Below, piece after piece: positions 57,836-61,735 of a stretch of 64,000 bases of DNA; position 1 is the first letter of the stretch; every line of letters begins with the position of its first letter. The translations under genes and the position numbers were made by a program. A model generated the notes under the pieces. That model was not told where the DNA came from and searched no databases. It saw only the letters and a list, made by a program, of their open reading frames with translations. Origin of the DNA: Macrocystis pyrifera (Eukaryota > Sar > Phaeophyceae > Laminariales > Laminariaceae); NCBI GenBank assembly GCA_031763025.1, contig JASSKH010000012.1, positions 4,497,397-4,561,396 of the forward strand, in the 5' to 3' direction.

Positions 57836-60800
57836 CATCACTTTACTTTCCAGCCCACTCGTAGGAGGTTTTACCCTCGACGATCTTCTGGACAAGCCGT
57901 GGTCACAGGTGTCGTCCCTTCTCCCCCCCGGTACGTGCCTTTAGTTTTTATCGCGCATAGGGTTCAGCATTCCCGCTGCTCGTCGATTTTCGTCGAGTGT
58001 ACAGCTAACTCACGCTCTCGCGCTATCCGCTAATCAATTTTATGCAAGAAAAAGTCCCTACGAGCATGCACTCGGTGAGACTCGAACTCAGGAAATTGAT
58101 CTTGATAGGCTCGCGGACCACCTACCAAGCCACGGGGGACGCCGTTATGGTCCCCCGTAAATAGTGAAACAGACTCCAGTGGTTGTCTGTCGCCTGTGGC
58201 GGCTGTGGAGTTGACGGCAGTGTATTCTGGTGTAGAAAAATTGCCGACGGGATGAATATTTCGGTCATGTGAGGTCCGCGCGGGAGAGATTGGTGTTTAC
58301 GGTAGATAAAACTGGGGTACCAGGTACATGTTTTGTGTTGCGGGCGATCTCGGCTGAAAAGCCTTGAGCTCCTAATGTTTTGTTGGACACTGTGTTCGGT
58401 GAAACACGTCGGCGGCTGTCGTCGTGCTTCTTTCAAACTGGAAGTTGATGATGAGCCCATACGACGTGGGTCGACGAGGGAAGAAGGGGCTGAGTTATTC
58501 TGGCGATATTTCATGCGCAAGACACACCGTTGGCAGTACGGTAGTGGGGAGGGGGGGGGGGGGGGGGGGGGGGGTACTCGATAGGAGAGAGATGTACTCG
58601 ATCTCATGCATGGCCGTAGTCGTATGACCATAGACGTGGGGATGGGGGGGGGGGGGCGTACTCATTTGTTGCTTGCCTTAGTCGTTTGACCAGGGGAGGG
58701 GGGGGGGGGGGGGGGGGGGGGGGAGAGCCTGCTACATACGTACGTGACCTCGGATAATGACTTCCGACTGTTGCTGGTTAGTGTTACAGGTGGGTGTCCA
58801 TAGTTAGTGGGACCAGATTTTGTTGGTAAAAATAGGTAAATATATACCAGGTAGGTTTTAGTGTGTACCATAGGCCCTATTAACTGTGGACCCCCGTAAT
58901 AGGAAGAATCGTAGATGGGATGGAAGCATATACTGCTGTACCATGGTATAAGATATTAACACTGCTCTATCTGATGGTTTCATCGCTCTGTTATTAACAA
59001 TAAACAAAAGTTTTCGTTTGTCAACAAAACGATTTTGTTCTGCCTTTTAATTATCTAAGGTTTTTTGTTCTTTGTTTGTTTGTTTTGTTTTGTTTTTTTG
59101 GTTGTAAACTGGGGGTGTGATGCGCGGTGCTTGTGCGGTGGGGGCGTTCGGCGACGCGCAGGCGAAGAAGAGACCGTCGGGGAGCAACATCGCGGACTTT
59201 TACGGGCGTGGCGATTCGGACTCGGACGAGGAGGAGACGGCGTTCAACATGGATTCCTACAGCAAGGGGGTCTTGCTCTCCCAAGCGGCGGAGGTTGGCA
59301 CGCACACGGAGGATGGCCAGCTGCGACCCCAGGTGCGTTTTACCTGGCACCTGGTATATTATATAAGCGTGTCCCGCGTGTATATATATATATATTCCGT
59401 GGTAGCCTTTTCGAGACTATTGGTTTTCTTCGGATCTTGATCTATCTACAGATAGATCATCTGTATGTCCTAACCTGCTGTTCCGAGATGCCGTGCAGGG
59501 TCTGTACATGTACAGTACAGATCAAACCCAGGAAGTATGCCCTATGTAGATAATGCAGATCGTAAAGCTCACACCCTGCAACGTTTGAGCTAGATCCCAC
59601 AGACGAGCGATCTGCTGTCTTATCTATGTACCCTGAAATATTTGGGCCAGGTGGAAGTGGAAATCGAAAAATATGTTGGATGTGTGCATATGTTTTGGTG
59701 ACTAGTCCAAGGCGTCCAGAGTTTTTGTTTTTGAAGTTTCAACCCCAGTATATTAAGGCACAACCCCCGAAAGGTTTCAGACTTCCGACGGGTCATGAAT
59801 TGTCACTTGATGATCTAGATCTTTCAAGGCAGATAGATGTGTTCCCTGTCTCGTCTGTATGATCTATCCCTGATCTGTATGATCTTGTATGATCTGTATG
59901 ATCTGTGTGATTTGTATGATGTAGCTCATGTTGCCGGGTGGGAGCCGTGTATAGTAGTCTGCATGATCTAGCGTTTGTTTCCTAGTTTGGGTCTGTACGA
60001 TACAGATCCTGCACAACCTTTCGCAACTTCATCTGAGGAACTATCTGAAGATCTATCTGTACAGAGATCAGATAGGTGGGTATATAGATTTATCTTGATC
60101 TGTCTGTCCAAGCTGTGGAAAGTTTCAACCCCTAAATATCTCAAGGCTCTTCCATAGGTCACATGACCGACCCGTGCGGGTCGGGTCAGGAAGGTTTTGG
60201 AATTTCACGGGTCGGGTCGGGTCGAATCGGGTCGGGTCAGGAGGTTTTCATCCTCTAACGCGACCCGACCCGACCCGACCCGACCCGACCCGGCCCGCGA
60301 GGTTTGACCCGACCCGTAAACGGCCGCGGCTATAACCATATTTACCAACCCCGAAAAGGTCGAAACGGACCTTTGTTGGTGACCAGCGGCAACTGCTACC
60401 AAAACGTATGCAATGTACAGCAGTGTTGAATCAGTTTTTTTTTCTGGTGGCAAGTAATATCAGTCCTCGAGTCCAAATTACAAAGGTCGTTTGGGTGGCC
60501 ACACCATCTCCGAGTGTGCGTTATATTTACCATCACAAAAAATCGGGTACCTCCCTCCCCCCCCCCCCCGAGCTACCTCAACAACTGTAGCTACTGCGGT
60601 ACAGTAGTATAGAGTGGTGTGCGGATGTCTCGTTTTTTTAGCTTTTGGGAGCACGCTCATCAGCTACACCACGACCTCAGCAGACCGCCGCGTGACCGAC
60701 GCCGCTGTGATGGTACATTTTTACTTCAATGTTTTTTATAATTCTCTTGACACCCGAACGGGGCTGCTTACGAGTCGGGATATCCGACCCCGACCCGACG

Positions 60801-61333
60801 CTTGAGATTTTGAAGACCTCCTGACCCGACCCGATCCGACCCGACCCGGCCTGACCTGACCCGGCCCGGCCCGGCCCGGCCGGCCCGACCCGACCCGACC
60901 CAACCCGTGAGATGTTGAAGATCTCCTGACCCGTGAACACGCTCTATATATAGCGGTGGCGAGGTGCTCGTTTTCATCCGTAGTCTCGTTCGTGGGTGGA
61001 AGTCGACGGACCCGCTGTGATTTAGTATTCTTCTGTATTATTTTCTTTTCTTTTTTTTTCATGTCTTTTCCTCGCTGCTCTTCCATCATTGCGACCGACC
61101 ACCCGAGCCCCCCCCCCCCCCCCCCCCCCCCCCTCCCCGCGCCCCCCGACCGACTATTTTGTAAATACCATGTGAACATTGACTGTTTCCTTGCTAAACA
61201 TCATACCATACGAGGAACAGTATACTTCGTACATACGTTTGCACGGTTGTGACACGCCTCTCGTCTGTTGTACCCTGCTTGATGCCCTAAACAGGCCAGC
61301 CAGGAACGCGATCAGCAGCGTCTCGCCCACTTG
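21638..61333 (+). CDS. Bactofilin-domain protein with an EsV-1-7-like motif and a long disordered tail, multi-exon
   Basis: Fifteen exons are proposed: 21638-22000, 35942-36004, 38091-38201, 38939-39302, 39507-40222, 41421-41501, 42092-42151, 43525-43632, 45537-45899, 48518-48637, 49288-49413, 50603-51112, 56932-57090, 59162-59332 and 61295-61333. All but one junction are phase 0 and together they read about 1118 residues. Residues about 85-200 form a bactofilin (DUF583) right-handed beta-helix, with repeated short strands and Gly at turns, running across exons 1-4. Bactofilins polymerise without nucleotide into filaments and are chiefly bacterial. The tail is low-complexity (Asn/Ser, Gly, Thr, Glu/Asp). 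The EsV-1-7-like motif is at residues 751-775. The 3' end is not identified. The tail exons could belong to a second gene, but no stop, start or phase break separates them. Confidence 0.7.
23829..23928. repeat. Palindromic repeat (M2)
   Basis: TTAACCCTTTCAGGACCGCA to GGGACTGCATTTCTTCAAGG, with TTTGTCCCCATAACGGG in the right arm. Confidence 0.68.
25344..26442 (+). mobile_element. tRNA-derived SINE, interrupted by an H2 element
   Basis: The two parts are 25344-25605 and 26363-26442. The 5' region has an A-box-like TGGCTTGGTAGGTGG and a B-box-like GAGTTCGAGTCTC about 50 bp apart, so the head is tRNA-derived and read by RNA polymerase III. The tail (GGCTGGAAAGTAAAAGTGAT then A-rich) is found beyond the H2 insertion. 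It is about 340 bp when the insert is ignored and has no protein frame. Confidence 0.8.
25606..26362 (-). mobile_element. Non-autonomous Harbinger-like element (family H2) inside a SINE
   Basis: 757 bp with inverted termini GGCCGTTTCCTATGCGG, flanked by TTA (25603-25605) and TTG (26363-26365). Inner inverted stretches repeat CGATTT...GAGCTTCAGATTT. It shares an internal GC-rich block with the copy at 26790, in the opposite orientation. No recognised transposase. Confidence 0.75.
26790..27530 (+). mobile_element. Non-autonomous Harbinger-like element (family H2)
   Basis: 741 bp flanked by TTA on both sides (26787-26789, 27531-27533). The right end GAACCGCATATGAAACAGCC is the inverse of the 25606 copy's left end, and the left end (GATGTTTCCTAC) is more diverged. 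The internal open frames are Arg-rich and have no recognised domain. Confidence 0.72.
27726..28010. mobile_element. 285-bp element with about 54-bp inverted ends
   Basis: The left end TCGTGTCCTCCTTCGAGGCG and the reverse complement of the right end TCGTGTCTTCCTTTAGGGCG match over about 54 bp, running into GGACCTCGTCGCT and TTTGAAAAT. No coding frame. No target duplication could be fixed, so the superfamily is open. Confidence 0.6.
28715..28790 (-). other. tRNA-like 3' half
   Basis: The minus strand reads CTCCAATCCGTTG then GCAGGTTCGAGTCCTGC and CGACGAC. The second is a perfect T arm with a standard loop and the third resembles an acceptor strand. A matching 5' acceptor and D arm are not found, so this is a fragment or a SINE head rather than a working tRNA gene. 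Confidence 0.35.
28855..28925 (+). repeat. Module L tail remnant
   Basis: CGAAGGGATGCGTGGTCAAT and GAGTGCCCCCCCCC resemble the L tail and its C run, shortened. Confidence 0.4.
29490..29640 (+). repeat. Dispersed repeat (family R4)
   Basis: GCTGCCGTGCGCACTTTGTC, TTTGTCACAGCCTGTTTTGT and CAGGCAGGATTTGACGGAAG match the other copies. It ends in ATCATCATCATG, as does the 12-kb copy. Confidence 0.55.
29706..29816 (+). mobile_element. TA-target MITE (family M1)
   Basis: Nearly full length with a diverged left end (CTACGGAGAGGGCC) and an intact right end (GGCCCCCCGTAA). Confidence 0.8.
30071..30172. repeat. Palindromic repeat (M2)
   Basis: AACCCGTTTAGGACTGCAGT to ACTGCAGTTTTTCTAAAAGG. It is one of the best preserved copies. 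Confidence 0.68.
30586..30800 (+). repeat. Tandem repeat, about 75-bp unit, three copies
   Basis: Each unit has GCATGCCTACGCATCAGTA (or GCATCCC) and GTCAGGATGGCCCCAGACG. It lies in the 13.9-kb intron. Confidence 0.8.
31201..31305 (+). mobile_element. TA-target MITE (family M1), decayed ends
   Basis: The interior is well preserved (ATTTGGTCCTATTTACTATG), but the left end has lost its first bases and the right end is altered (GGGCGCCCGCAGTA). Confidence 0.75.
32937..33410 (+). repeat. Minisatellite, about 38-40-bp unit, about ten copies
   Basis: The units read about TATCACCCGTGTGATAAGAT then AACACACTACCGTATAACAC. Each contains a short palindrome CACCCGTGTG. A MITE interrupts the array at 33114-33224. 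Confidence 0.9.
33114..33224 (+). mobile_element. TA-target MITE (family M1) inserted in a minisatellite
   Basis: The element runs from TTACGGGGGACCATAG to GGTCCCCCGCAA. The flanking minisatellite unit would read ATAC-TA-TCACCC when empty, and here it is split as ATAC-TA ... TA-TCAGCC. The target duplication is therefore exactly TA, as for Tc1/mariner-type (Stowaway-like) elements. Confidence 0.9.
33487..33604 (+). mobile_element. TA-target MITE (family M1)
   Basis: Full length, with a small duplication near the left end (ATAAATAGTACATAGG) and one extra A at the right end. Confidence 0.85.
34204..34736. mobile_element. 533-bp element with long inverted ends
   Basis: The left end ACAGATAGATCATCTATACC and the inverse of the right end ACAGATAGATCATCTGGATC pair over about 43 bp, ending in GTTGTC/ATGTC. 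Parts of it (GCTCATGTTGGGTGGAAGCC, GTCGTGCAGGGTCTGCAT) recur at 49717-49760 and 59440-60000. No frame recognised. Confidence 0.6.
35942..36004 (+). CDS. Exon 2: 21-residue bactofilin strand exon
   Basis: This exon runs from TTTGCTCTAG to GCCAAG|GTGATT in phase 0 at both ends. It reads GFVETRRLVVKEGG then RFVGDAK. Joined to exon 1 (CGRLQ) and exon 3 (VEEADVYGSLEG), it completes the expected G-x-V...L-x-V-x(2)-GG-x-V-x-G spacing of a bactofilin coil. It is easily missed, being a 63-nt exon after an intron of about 13.9 kb. Confidence 0.8.
36666..36702 (+). repeat. Poly(C) tract, about 37 bases
   Basis: An uninterrupted C run ending CCGCCTCAAG, 15 bp before an M1 MITE. It has no attached L or P module. 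Confidence 0.9.
36717..36825 (+). mobile_element. TA-target MITE (family M1)
   Basis: Full length and close to consensus. It lies directly downstream of a 37-base C tract at 36666-36702. Confidence 0.88.
36870..36956. repeat. Palindromic repeat (M2)
   Basis: CTTTTAGAACCGCAGGCCCG to AAAACGGGACTGCAGTA. The right end runs into a TACCAGGTA scar at 36960. Confidence 0.6.
37030..37775 (+). mobile_element. LINE 3' end (module L) with C-terminal Cys/His domain
   Basis: The frame at 37324-37740 reads EVDAQMCPCGKTIDNGTHIV then ERDVLEEEIREIDECDMDEF and DRWWPQAAKQEG. This is a C-terminal region of the kind found after the reverse transcriptase in non-LTR elements (C-x-C-G-x(7)-H). The upstream bases to 37030 read as fragments in other frames. 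No reverse transcriptase core is present, so it is a 5'-truncated copy. It ends GGCAAAAAACAAATGAGTAC followed by poly(C) rather than poly(A). Confidence 0.65.
37802..37962 (+). repeat. Module L tail with poly(C)
   Basis: GGAAACAACGTATTGAGCG then GTCTCGAAAGGGATGCGTGG and CAACAAATGAGTACGC run into 30 C. It directly follows the tail of the larger copy at 37030-37775 in the same orientation. Confidence 0.65.
38091..38201 (+). CDS. Exon 3: bactofilin core
   Basis: This exon encodes 37 residues, from ATATTTAG to CGGATG|GTACGT, in phase 0. VEEADVYGSLEGSLEST then VRIRSTGVVAGTVVYKRM matches the bactofilin signature of A/E-D-V-x-G-x-V/L-x-G and RSTG-x-V-x-G-x-V. A long C-rich pyrimidine tract precedes the acceptor. 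Confidence 0.85.
38400..38880 (+). repeat. Diverged tandem repeat of about 150 bp, three copies
   Basis: Repeated blocks GTACCATGGTCCACAGGTGC, TTTTGTGGTATACCGGTRCC and TTTTCGGGTYRAGGG fill the intron between bactofilin exons 3 and 4. Confidence 0.65.
38939..39302 (+). CDS. Exon 4: end of the bactofilin domain and start of the disordered tail
   Basis: After CCTCACAG, SMEDGGELEGTFECSNR closes the beta-helix (GG-x-L-x-G-x-F). An Ala/Glu/Pro-rich segment follows. The exon is taken to end at GGCG|GTAGCG, because beyond it a poly(G) run leads to an in-frame TAG at 39347. Splicing to 39507 removes the run and the stop and keeps the downstream frame. This border is inferred. Confidence 0.6.
39507..40222 (+). 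CDS. Exon 5: Thr/Ala- and Asn-rich low-complexity region
   Basis: After CCGCTGCAG the frame reads DTPSSALWRMFPVGR. Ala/Thr-rich sequence and Asn/Ser/Phe-rich repeats (FNFNSNNSSSN) follow, and it ends with FLALGVSPAGIRGSS to KSPGLQ|GTGACG in phase 0. The ordered C-terminal stretch and the donor make the frame credible. Long antisense and third-frame ORFs over the same bases are a by-product of GC-rich trinucleotide repeats. Confidence 0.6.
40845..40982 (+). repeat. Module P, decayed 3' part
   Basis: GTGAAAACACGACGTGCTGT, GATGCGAGGGCCTATGATCA and CATGCATGATAATGAGTACA with a short C run match the P 3' end. Confidence 0.55.
41085..41300 (+). repeat. Module L tail with poly(C)
   Basis: GGTAGATGGTGGCCACAGCC begins the match to the LINE C-terminal region. 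It ends with GGCAAGCAACAAACGAGTAG followed by poly(C). Confidence 0.6.
41421..41501 (+). CDS. Exon 6
   Basis: This exon encodes 27 residues, phase 0 at both ends: TQGVEAADMFSAEEV to GYPLP|GTGAGG. The acceptor is GGTGCAG, and the neighbouring AGs at 41413 and 41426 are alternatives. No domain is recognised. A poly(C) tract of 30 bases at 41341-41370 lies where a pyrimidine tract would be expected. Confidence 0.6.
42092..42151 (+). CDS. Exon 7
   Basis: This exon encodes 20 residues, AALESSARATNSTRDRNSNE. It is bounded by CCTTCTAG and GAG|GTGAGC, phase 0 at both ends. It is polar and without a recognised domain; the support is the splice sites and phase. Confidence 0.6.
42286..42391 (-). mobile_element. 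TA-target MITE (family M1)
   Basis: Reverse copy with slightly diverged ends (TTACGCGGGACCATAG and ATGGTCCTCCGTAGTA). Confidence 0.82.
42832..43385 (+). repeat. Module P, full length
   Basis: A 554-bp copy, from ATATATGGGTTGGGTTGGCG through a 22-T run at 42919-42940, GCGGTTCTTAGTAGGATGCA and GACTACGGCCATGCATGAG, to GAGTACA and 28 C. A C tract of about 35 also precedes it (42796-42830), so both ends abut poly(C). No coding frame. Confidence 0.75.
43525..43632 (+). CDS. Exon 8
   Basis: This exon encodes 36 residues, AAGREGGGGTSVAAR to KLWQRRTE, between GCACTCAG and GAG|GTGAGG, in phase 0. It is Gly-rich, then Pro/Ser and basic, with no domain recognised. The intron that follows begins close to a 200-bp GGGTT repeat. 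Confidence 0.6.
43686..43895 (+). repeat. (GGGTT)n tract
   Basis: About 40 units of TTGGG, some altered to TTGGA, lie 50 bp inside the intron after exon 8. Strong strand asymmetry gives potential for G-quadruplex structure in the transcript. Confidence 0.9.
44110..44330 (+). repeat. Purine tract
   Basis: About 220 bp is nearly all A and G (GGAGGAGGAAGAGGAG). Frames through it are Glu/Arg-rich but have no splice support. Confidence 0.7.
44819..44990. repeat. Palindromic repeats (M2), decayed pair
   Basis: ACCATTTTAGAACTGCGGTC, CCCGTTTTGTGGAGAAACC and GGGGCTGCAGTCCTCAAAGC are followed by a part copy (AATTCCAAGTAGTTATTCCC). Confidence 0.55.
45075..45286 (+). repeat. Module P, 3' part
   Basis: It starts at ACAGGCGGTTCCTGGTAGGA and ends CATGCATGACTCGAGTACGC before a C tract. 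A C run also lies at its 5' border (45061-45074). Confidence 0.65.
45537..45899 (+). CDS. Exon 9: Gln-, Gly- then Glu-rich segment
   Basis: The exon is read from TCGCAACAG to GGGAAG|GTGAGC in phase 0. It starts QPQHRTTPSSEDASFLIG, passes through a Gly run and GLRSTTVEEEEE, and ends with about 75 residues that are mostly Glu. That end could form a highly charged single helix. The start could lie at an earlier AG, but the C run at 45491-45508 would then disturb the frame. Confidence 0.6.
46790..48000 (+). repeat. GGTCGGTC- and TATCGGTATCG-type tandem fields
   Basis: 46790-47170 and 47640-48000 are built of loose GGTCGGTCATTC units, and 47320-47600 of GTATCGGTATCGTATCGATT units. All lie within the intron before the EsV-1-7-like exon. 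Confidence 0.75.
48120..48228 (+). mobile_element. TA-target MITE (subfamily M1b)
   Basis: Full length, with GGGGTCCATAGTTAATAGG in place of the GGGGACCATAGTAAATAGG of M1. The matching change at the right end (CTATGGACCCCCGTAA) shows this is a true subfamily whose two ends changed together. Confidence 0.85.
48240..48405 (+). repeat. GAACCGAACC field
   Basis: Units of CGAACCGAACCAAAT run up to about 110 bp before the EsV-1-7-like exon. Similar units occur at 16360-16385. Confidence 0.7.
48518..48637 (+). CDS. Exon 10: EsV-1-7-like Cys/His motif
   Basis: This exon encodes 40 residues, phase 0 at both ends, from TGCCGCAG to CTCATG|GTGAGG. KACEFGDCTLEACWGDP then RFRPRYCARHKKQGNKLM gives C8-x4-C13-x15-C29-x2-H32, plus C18. 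From memory the EsV-1-7 motif is C-x4-C-x16-C-x2-H with a following K-x-x-G-M/L; the match is close but one residue shorter. The motif is named after a phaeovirus gene. It is greatly expanded in brown algal genomes and includes the developmental regulator IMMEDIATE UPRIGHT. It is probably a zinc-binding module. Only one repeat is present, whereas many family members have several. Confidence 0.75.
49288..49413 (+). CDS. Exon 11: Pro/Ala/Glu-rich segment
   Basis: This exon encodes 42 residues, DPVAVEEGDKAAAPEAPAP to FSEAVQ|GTGCTT, phase 0, after GCCAAAG. It is disordered-looking and no domain is recognised. Strong GC bias at third positions in this frame supports coding. Confidence 0.65.
49500..50090 (+). 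repeat. TGATCTGTA and GATGATCTATCTGTA tandem arrays
   Basis: 49500-49725 has about 20 copies of a 10-bp TATGATCTGT unit. 49850-50090 has about 12 copies of a 15-bp GATGATCTATCTGTA unit. The second unit is also the terminal sequence of the 34204 element, so the arrays probably grew from such an element's ends. Confidence 0.85.
50420..50443 (+). repeat. (CA)n microsatellite
   Basis: Twelve CA units close to the start of exon 12. Confidence 0.9.
50603..51112 (+). CDS. Exon 12: Gly-rich and acidic segment
   Basis: This exon encodes 170 residues, from CACACAG (PPGAFRVVSSAGLPTPIEPE) to LQVVQ|GTGGGT, in phase 0. A Gly/Val/Ser-rich stretch is followed by an acidic block (PEEDEDESEDDEDEDEGWDD) and then by AKALAGKVSVNGG. 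It is likely unstructured apart from the last 40 residues. Confidence 0.7.
51415..51760. repeat. Unidentified dispersed repeat, copy 1
   Basis: It shares CAGAACCGGACGTCGATATC, GCAAGCGGCTC and AAATATCAGCCGTCGACTGA with 52620-52770. A minus-strand frame of 159 codons covers it, but I recognise no domain. It may be a decayed DNA transposon. Confidence 0.45.
52596..52775. repeat. Unidentified dispersed repeat, copy 2
   Basis: CAGAACCAGATCCCGATATT, GCAAGCAGCTCCG and GAACATCAGCCGTCGACTGA match the 51415 copy. A 33-T run follows. Confidence 0.45.
53264..53372 (+). mobile_element. TA-target MITE (family M1), cluster copy 1
   Basis: Full length, TTACGGAGGACCATAG to GGTCCCCCGTAA. It is the first of four copies within 770 bp. 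Confidence 0.87.
53384..53491 (+). mobile_element. TA-target MITE (subfamily M1b), cluster copy 2
   Basis: Full length, TTGCGGGGGTCCATAG to CTATGGACCCCCGTAA, only 11 bp from the previous copy. Confidence 0.87.
53781..53887 (-). mobile_element. TA-target MITE (family M1), cluster copy 3
   Basis: Reverse copy with decayed ends (GTACGGGGGATCATAG and GGTCTTCCGTAA). Confidence 0.8.
53918..54032 (+). mobile_element. TA-target MITE (family M1), cluster copy 4
   Basis: Nearly full length, with a short internal duplication (TTACTATTAATAAC) and an altered right end (GTAACA). Confidence 0.83.
54536..55095 (-). repeat. Module P, full length, array unit 1
   Basis: About 560 bp bounded by G tracts at 54537-54550 and 55098-55121. 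It is very close to the 42832 copy in sequence. Its A run at 54966-55007 is longer. Confidence 0.78.
55097..55663 (-). repeat. Module P, full length, array unit 2
   Basis: Directly follows unit 1 in the same orientation. It carries two scars relative to other units: TACCGGGTA near 55424 and TACCAGGTA at 55500. Confidence 0.75.
55664..55740 (-). repeat. Module L tail between P units
   Basis: On the minus strand: GTCGTCTCGGAAGGGATGCG, CAATGGTCAAACGACTAAGG and AAAAAGAGTACGCC. It sits between two P units in the same orientation. Confidence 0.6.
55787..56232 (-). repeat. Module P, array unit 3
   Basis: It is bounded by the G tract 55787-55801 and by a G-rich end near 56238. It lacks the 5'-most 100 bp of the other units. 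Confidence 0.7.
56262..56928 (+). repeat. (CCCTTA)n hexamer array
   Basis: About 670 bp of CCCTTA with variants (CCCCTA, CCGTTA) runs to within a few bases of the acceptor of exon 13. The complement is TAAGGG, not the TTAGGG telomere unit. Confidence 0.9.
56932..57090 (+). CDS. Exon 13
   Basis: This exon encodes 53 residues, AEVIENGGGNDPPVSNDV to RHKPSK|GTGCGC, phase 0. The middle (AAEMGDVQARVAAYGRLA) could be a short helix. The acceptor CTTGTTCAG directly follows a 670-bp CCCTTA repeat that acts as an extended pyrimidine-rich tract. Confidence 0.7.
57559..57670 (-). mobile_element. TA-target MITE (family M1)
   Basis: Reverse copy, full length, with TTACGGTAAGGGACCATAG at one end and CTATGGACCCCCGTAA at the other. 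The ends are one M1-like and one M1b-like. Confidence 0.83.
57704..58163 (+). mobile_element. TA-target MITE (family M1) split by a SINE
   Basis: The left part, 57704-57800, ends at CCTATTTACT and the right part resumes at 58147 with ATGGTCCCCCGTAA. The 346 bp between them is a reverse-oriented SINE. Removing it restores a normal M1 right end, so the SINE is younger than this MITE. Confidence 0.85.
57801..58146 (-). mobile_element. tRNA-derived SINE, inserted in a MITE
   Basis: A complete 346-bp copy on the minus strand: head GCGTCCCCCGTGGCTTGG, box B GAGTTCGAGTCTCACC, tail GGCTGGAAAGTAAAGTGATG followed by 35 A (35 T on the plus strand). It is about 85-90 percent similar by eye to the 25344 copy. 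A clear target duplication is not seen. Confidence 0.85.
58549..58694 (-). repeat. P end and L tail pair with G tracts
   Basis: On the minus strand an L tail fragment (58694-58660) is followed by a C run and then by a P 3' end (58636-58575, ending GAGTACC and C tract). Its order and orientation are the same as at 2452-2656 and 55664. Confidence 0.6.
58784..58901 (-). mobile_element. TA-target MITE (subfamily M1b) carrying a TACCAGGTA scar
   Basis: Reverse copy from TTACAGGTGGGTGTCC to GGACCCCCGTAATA. Other copies read AATATATAGGTTTT in the middle, and this one reads AATATATACCAGGTAGGTTTT split by the extra seven bases CCAGGTA at 58847-58853. Confidence 0.85.
59162..59332 (+). CDS. Exon 14
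   Basis: This exon encodes 57 residues, AKKRPSGSNIADFYGRG then DSDSDEEETAFNMDSY to DGQLRPQ|GTGCGT, phase 0. The acceptor is ACGCGCAG. The frame is open further upstream, but no better pyrimidine tract is seen there. The acidic block fits a CK2-type phosphorylation region. Confidence 0.65.
59440..60080. repeat. Relative of the 34204 inverted-end element
   Basis: It contains CTACAGATAGATCATCTGTA, CCTAACCTGCTGTTC and GCCGTGCAGGGTCTGTAC near the left. Near the right are GTATGATCTGTATGATCTGT units and CATGTTGCCGGGTGGGAGCC. It is diverged and its right end is diffuse. Confidence 0.5.
60176..60325. repeat. Inverted GGGTCGGGTC arrays
   Basis: GGGTCGGGTC units (60176-60240) are followed by CCCGACCCGA units (60258-60300), which can fold back on each other. 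A related one-sided array is at 60785-60935, and GGTCGGGTCG occurs at 29-48. Confidence 0.75.
61295..61333 (+). CDS. Exon 15: 13-residue microexon
   Basis: ASQERDQQRLAHL is bounded by CTAAACAG and TTG|GTGAGG, phase 0 at both ends. It is a short charged helix-like stretch. Because it is only 39 nt, the support is splice motif and phase consistency alone. Confidence 0.5.
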
Positions 61334-61352
61334 GTGAGGGTGGGAAAACTCG

Positions 61353-61735
61353 GTTCTGCTCTCAGAGGAAAGGGCGTTTCTGCTGTGGGGAAGCGGCGGT
61401 AATCGCCCCCCCCCCCTTATCGTTTCGATTCTGGTCGGTAGAGCGTTACAGCAGTTACGCCACCATCCCCCTCCTGACGGTGCTCTCCGAGGGAATAAGG
61501 CGTGTCTGCTTGTAGGGAAGCGACGGTAAACGTCCTCCCCCCTTTTGTTTCGTTTCGGTTCGATAGAGGGTCACAGCAGTTACCCCCCTCCCCTCCCCCC
61601 ATGACGTTGCTCTCCGAGGAAAAAAGGCGTTTCTGCTTGTAGGGAAGCGGCGGTAAACGTCCCCCCTTTTCGTTTCGGTTCTGGTCGGTAGAGCGTTACG
61701 GCAGTTACGCCCCTCCCCCCCCCCCCCTCCCTGAC
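61353..61735 (+). repeat. Tandem repeat, about 125-bp unit, three copies
   Basis: Each unit contains GCTCTCCGAGG, GGCGTTTCTGCTTGTAGGGA, AAGCGGCGGTAAACG, a C run, GTTTCGGTTCTGGTCGGTAG and AGCGTTACRGCAGTTAC. It starts 20 bp after the 39-nt exon. Confidence 0.85.

Larger units (their letters stand above)
57091..59161 (+). other. Intron of about 2.1 kb between exons 13 and 14
   Basis: It is occupied by three MITEs, one of them split by a SINE, and by an L/P pair with G tracts. The span 58170-58545 shows nothing recognised apart from a TACCAGGTA at 58317. Confidence 0.5.
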
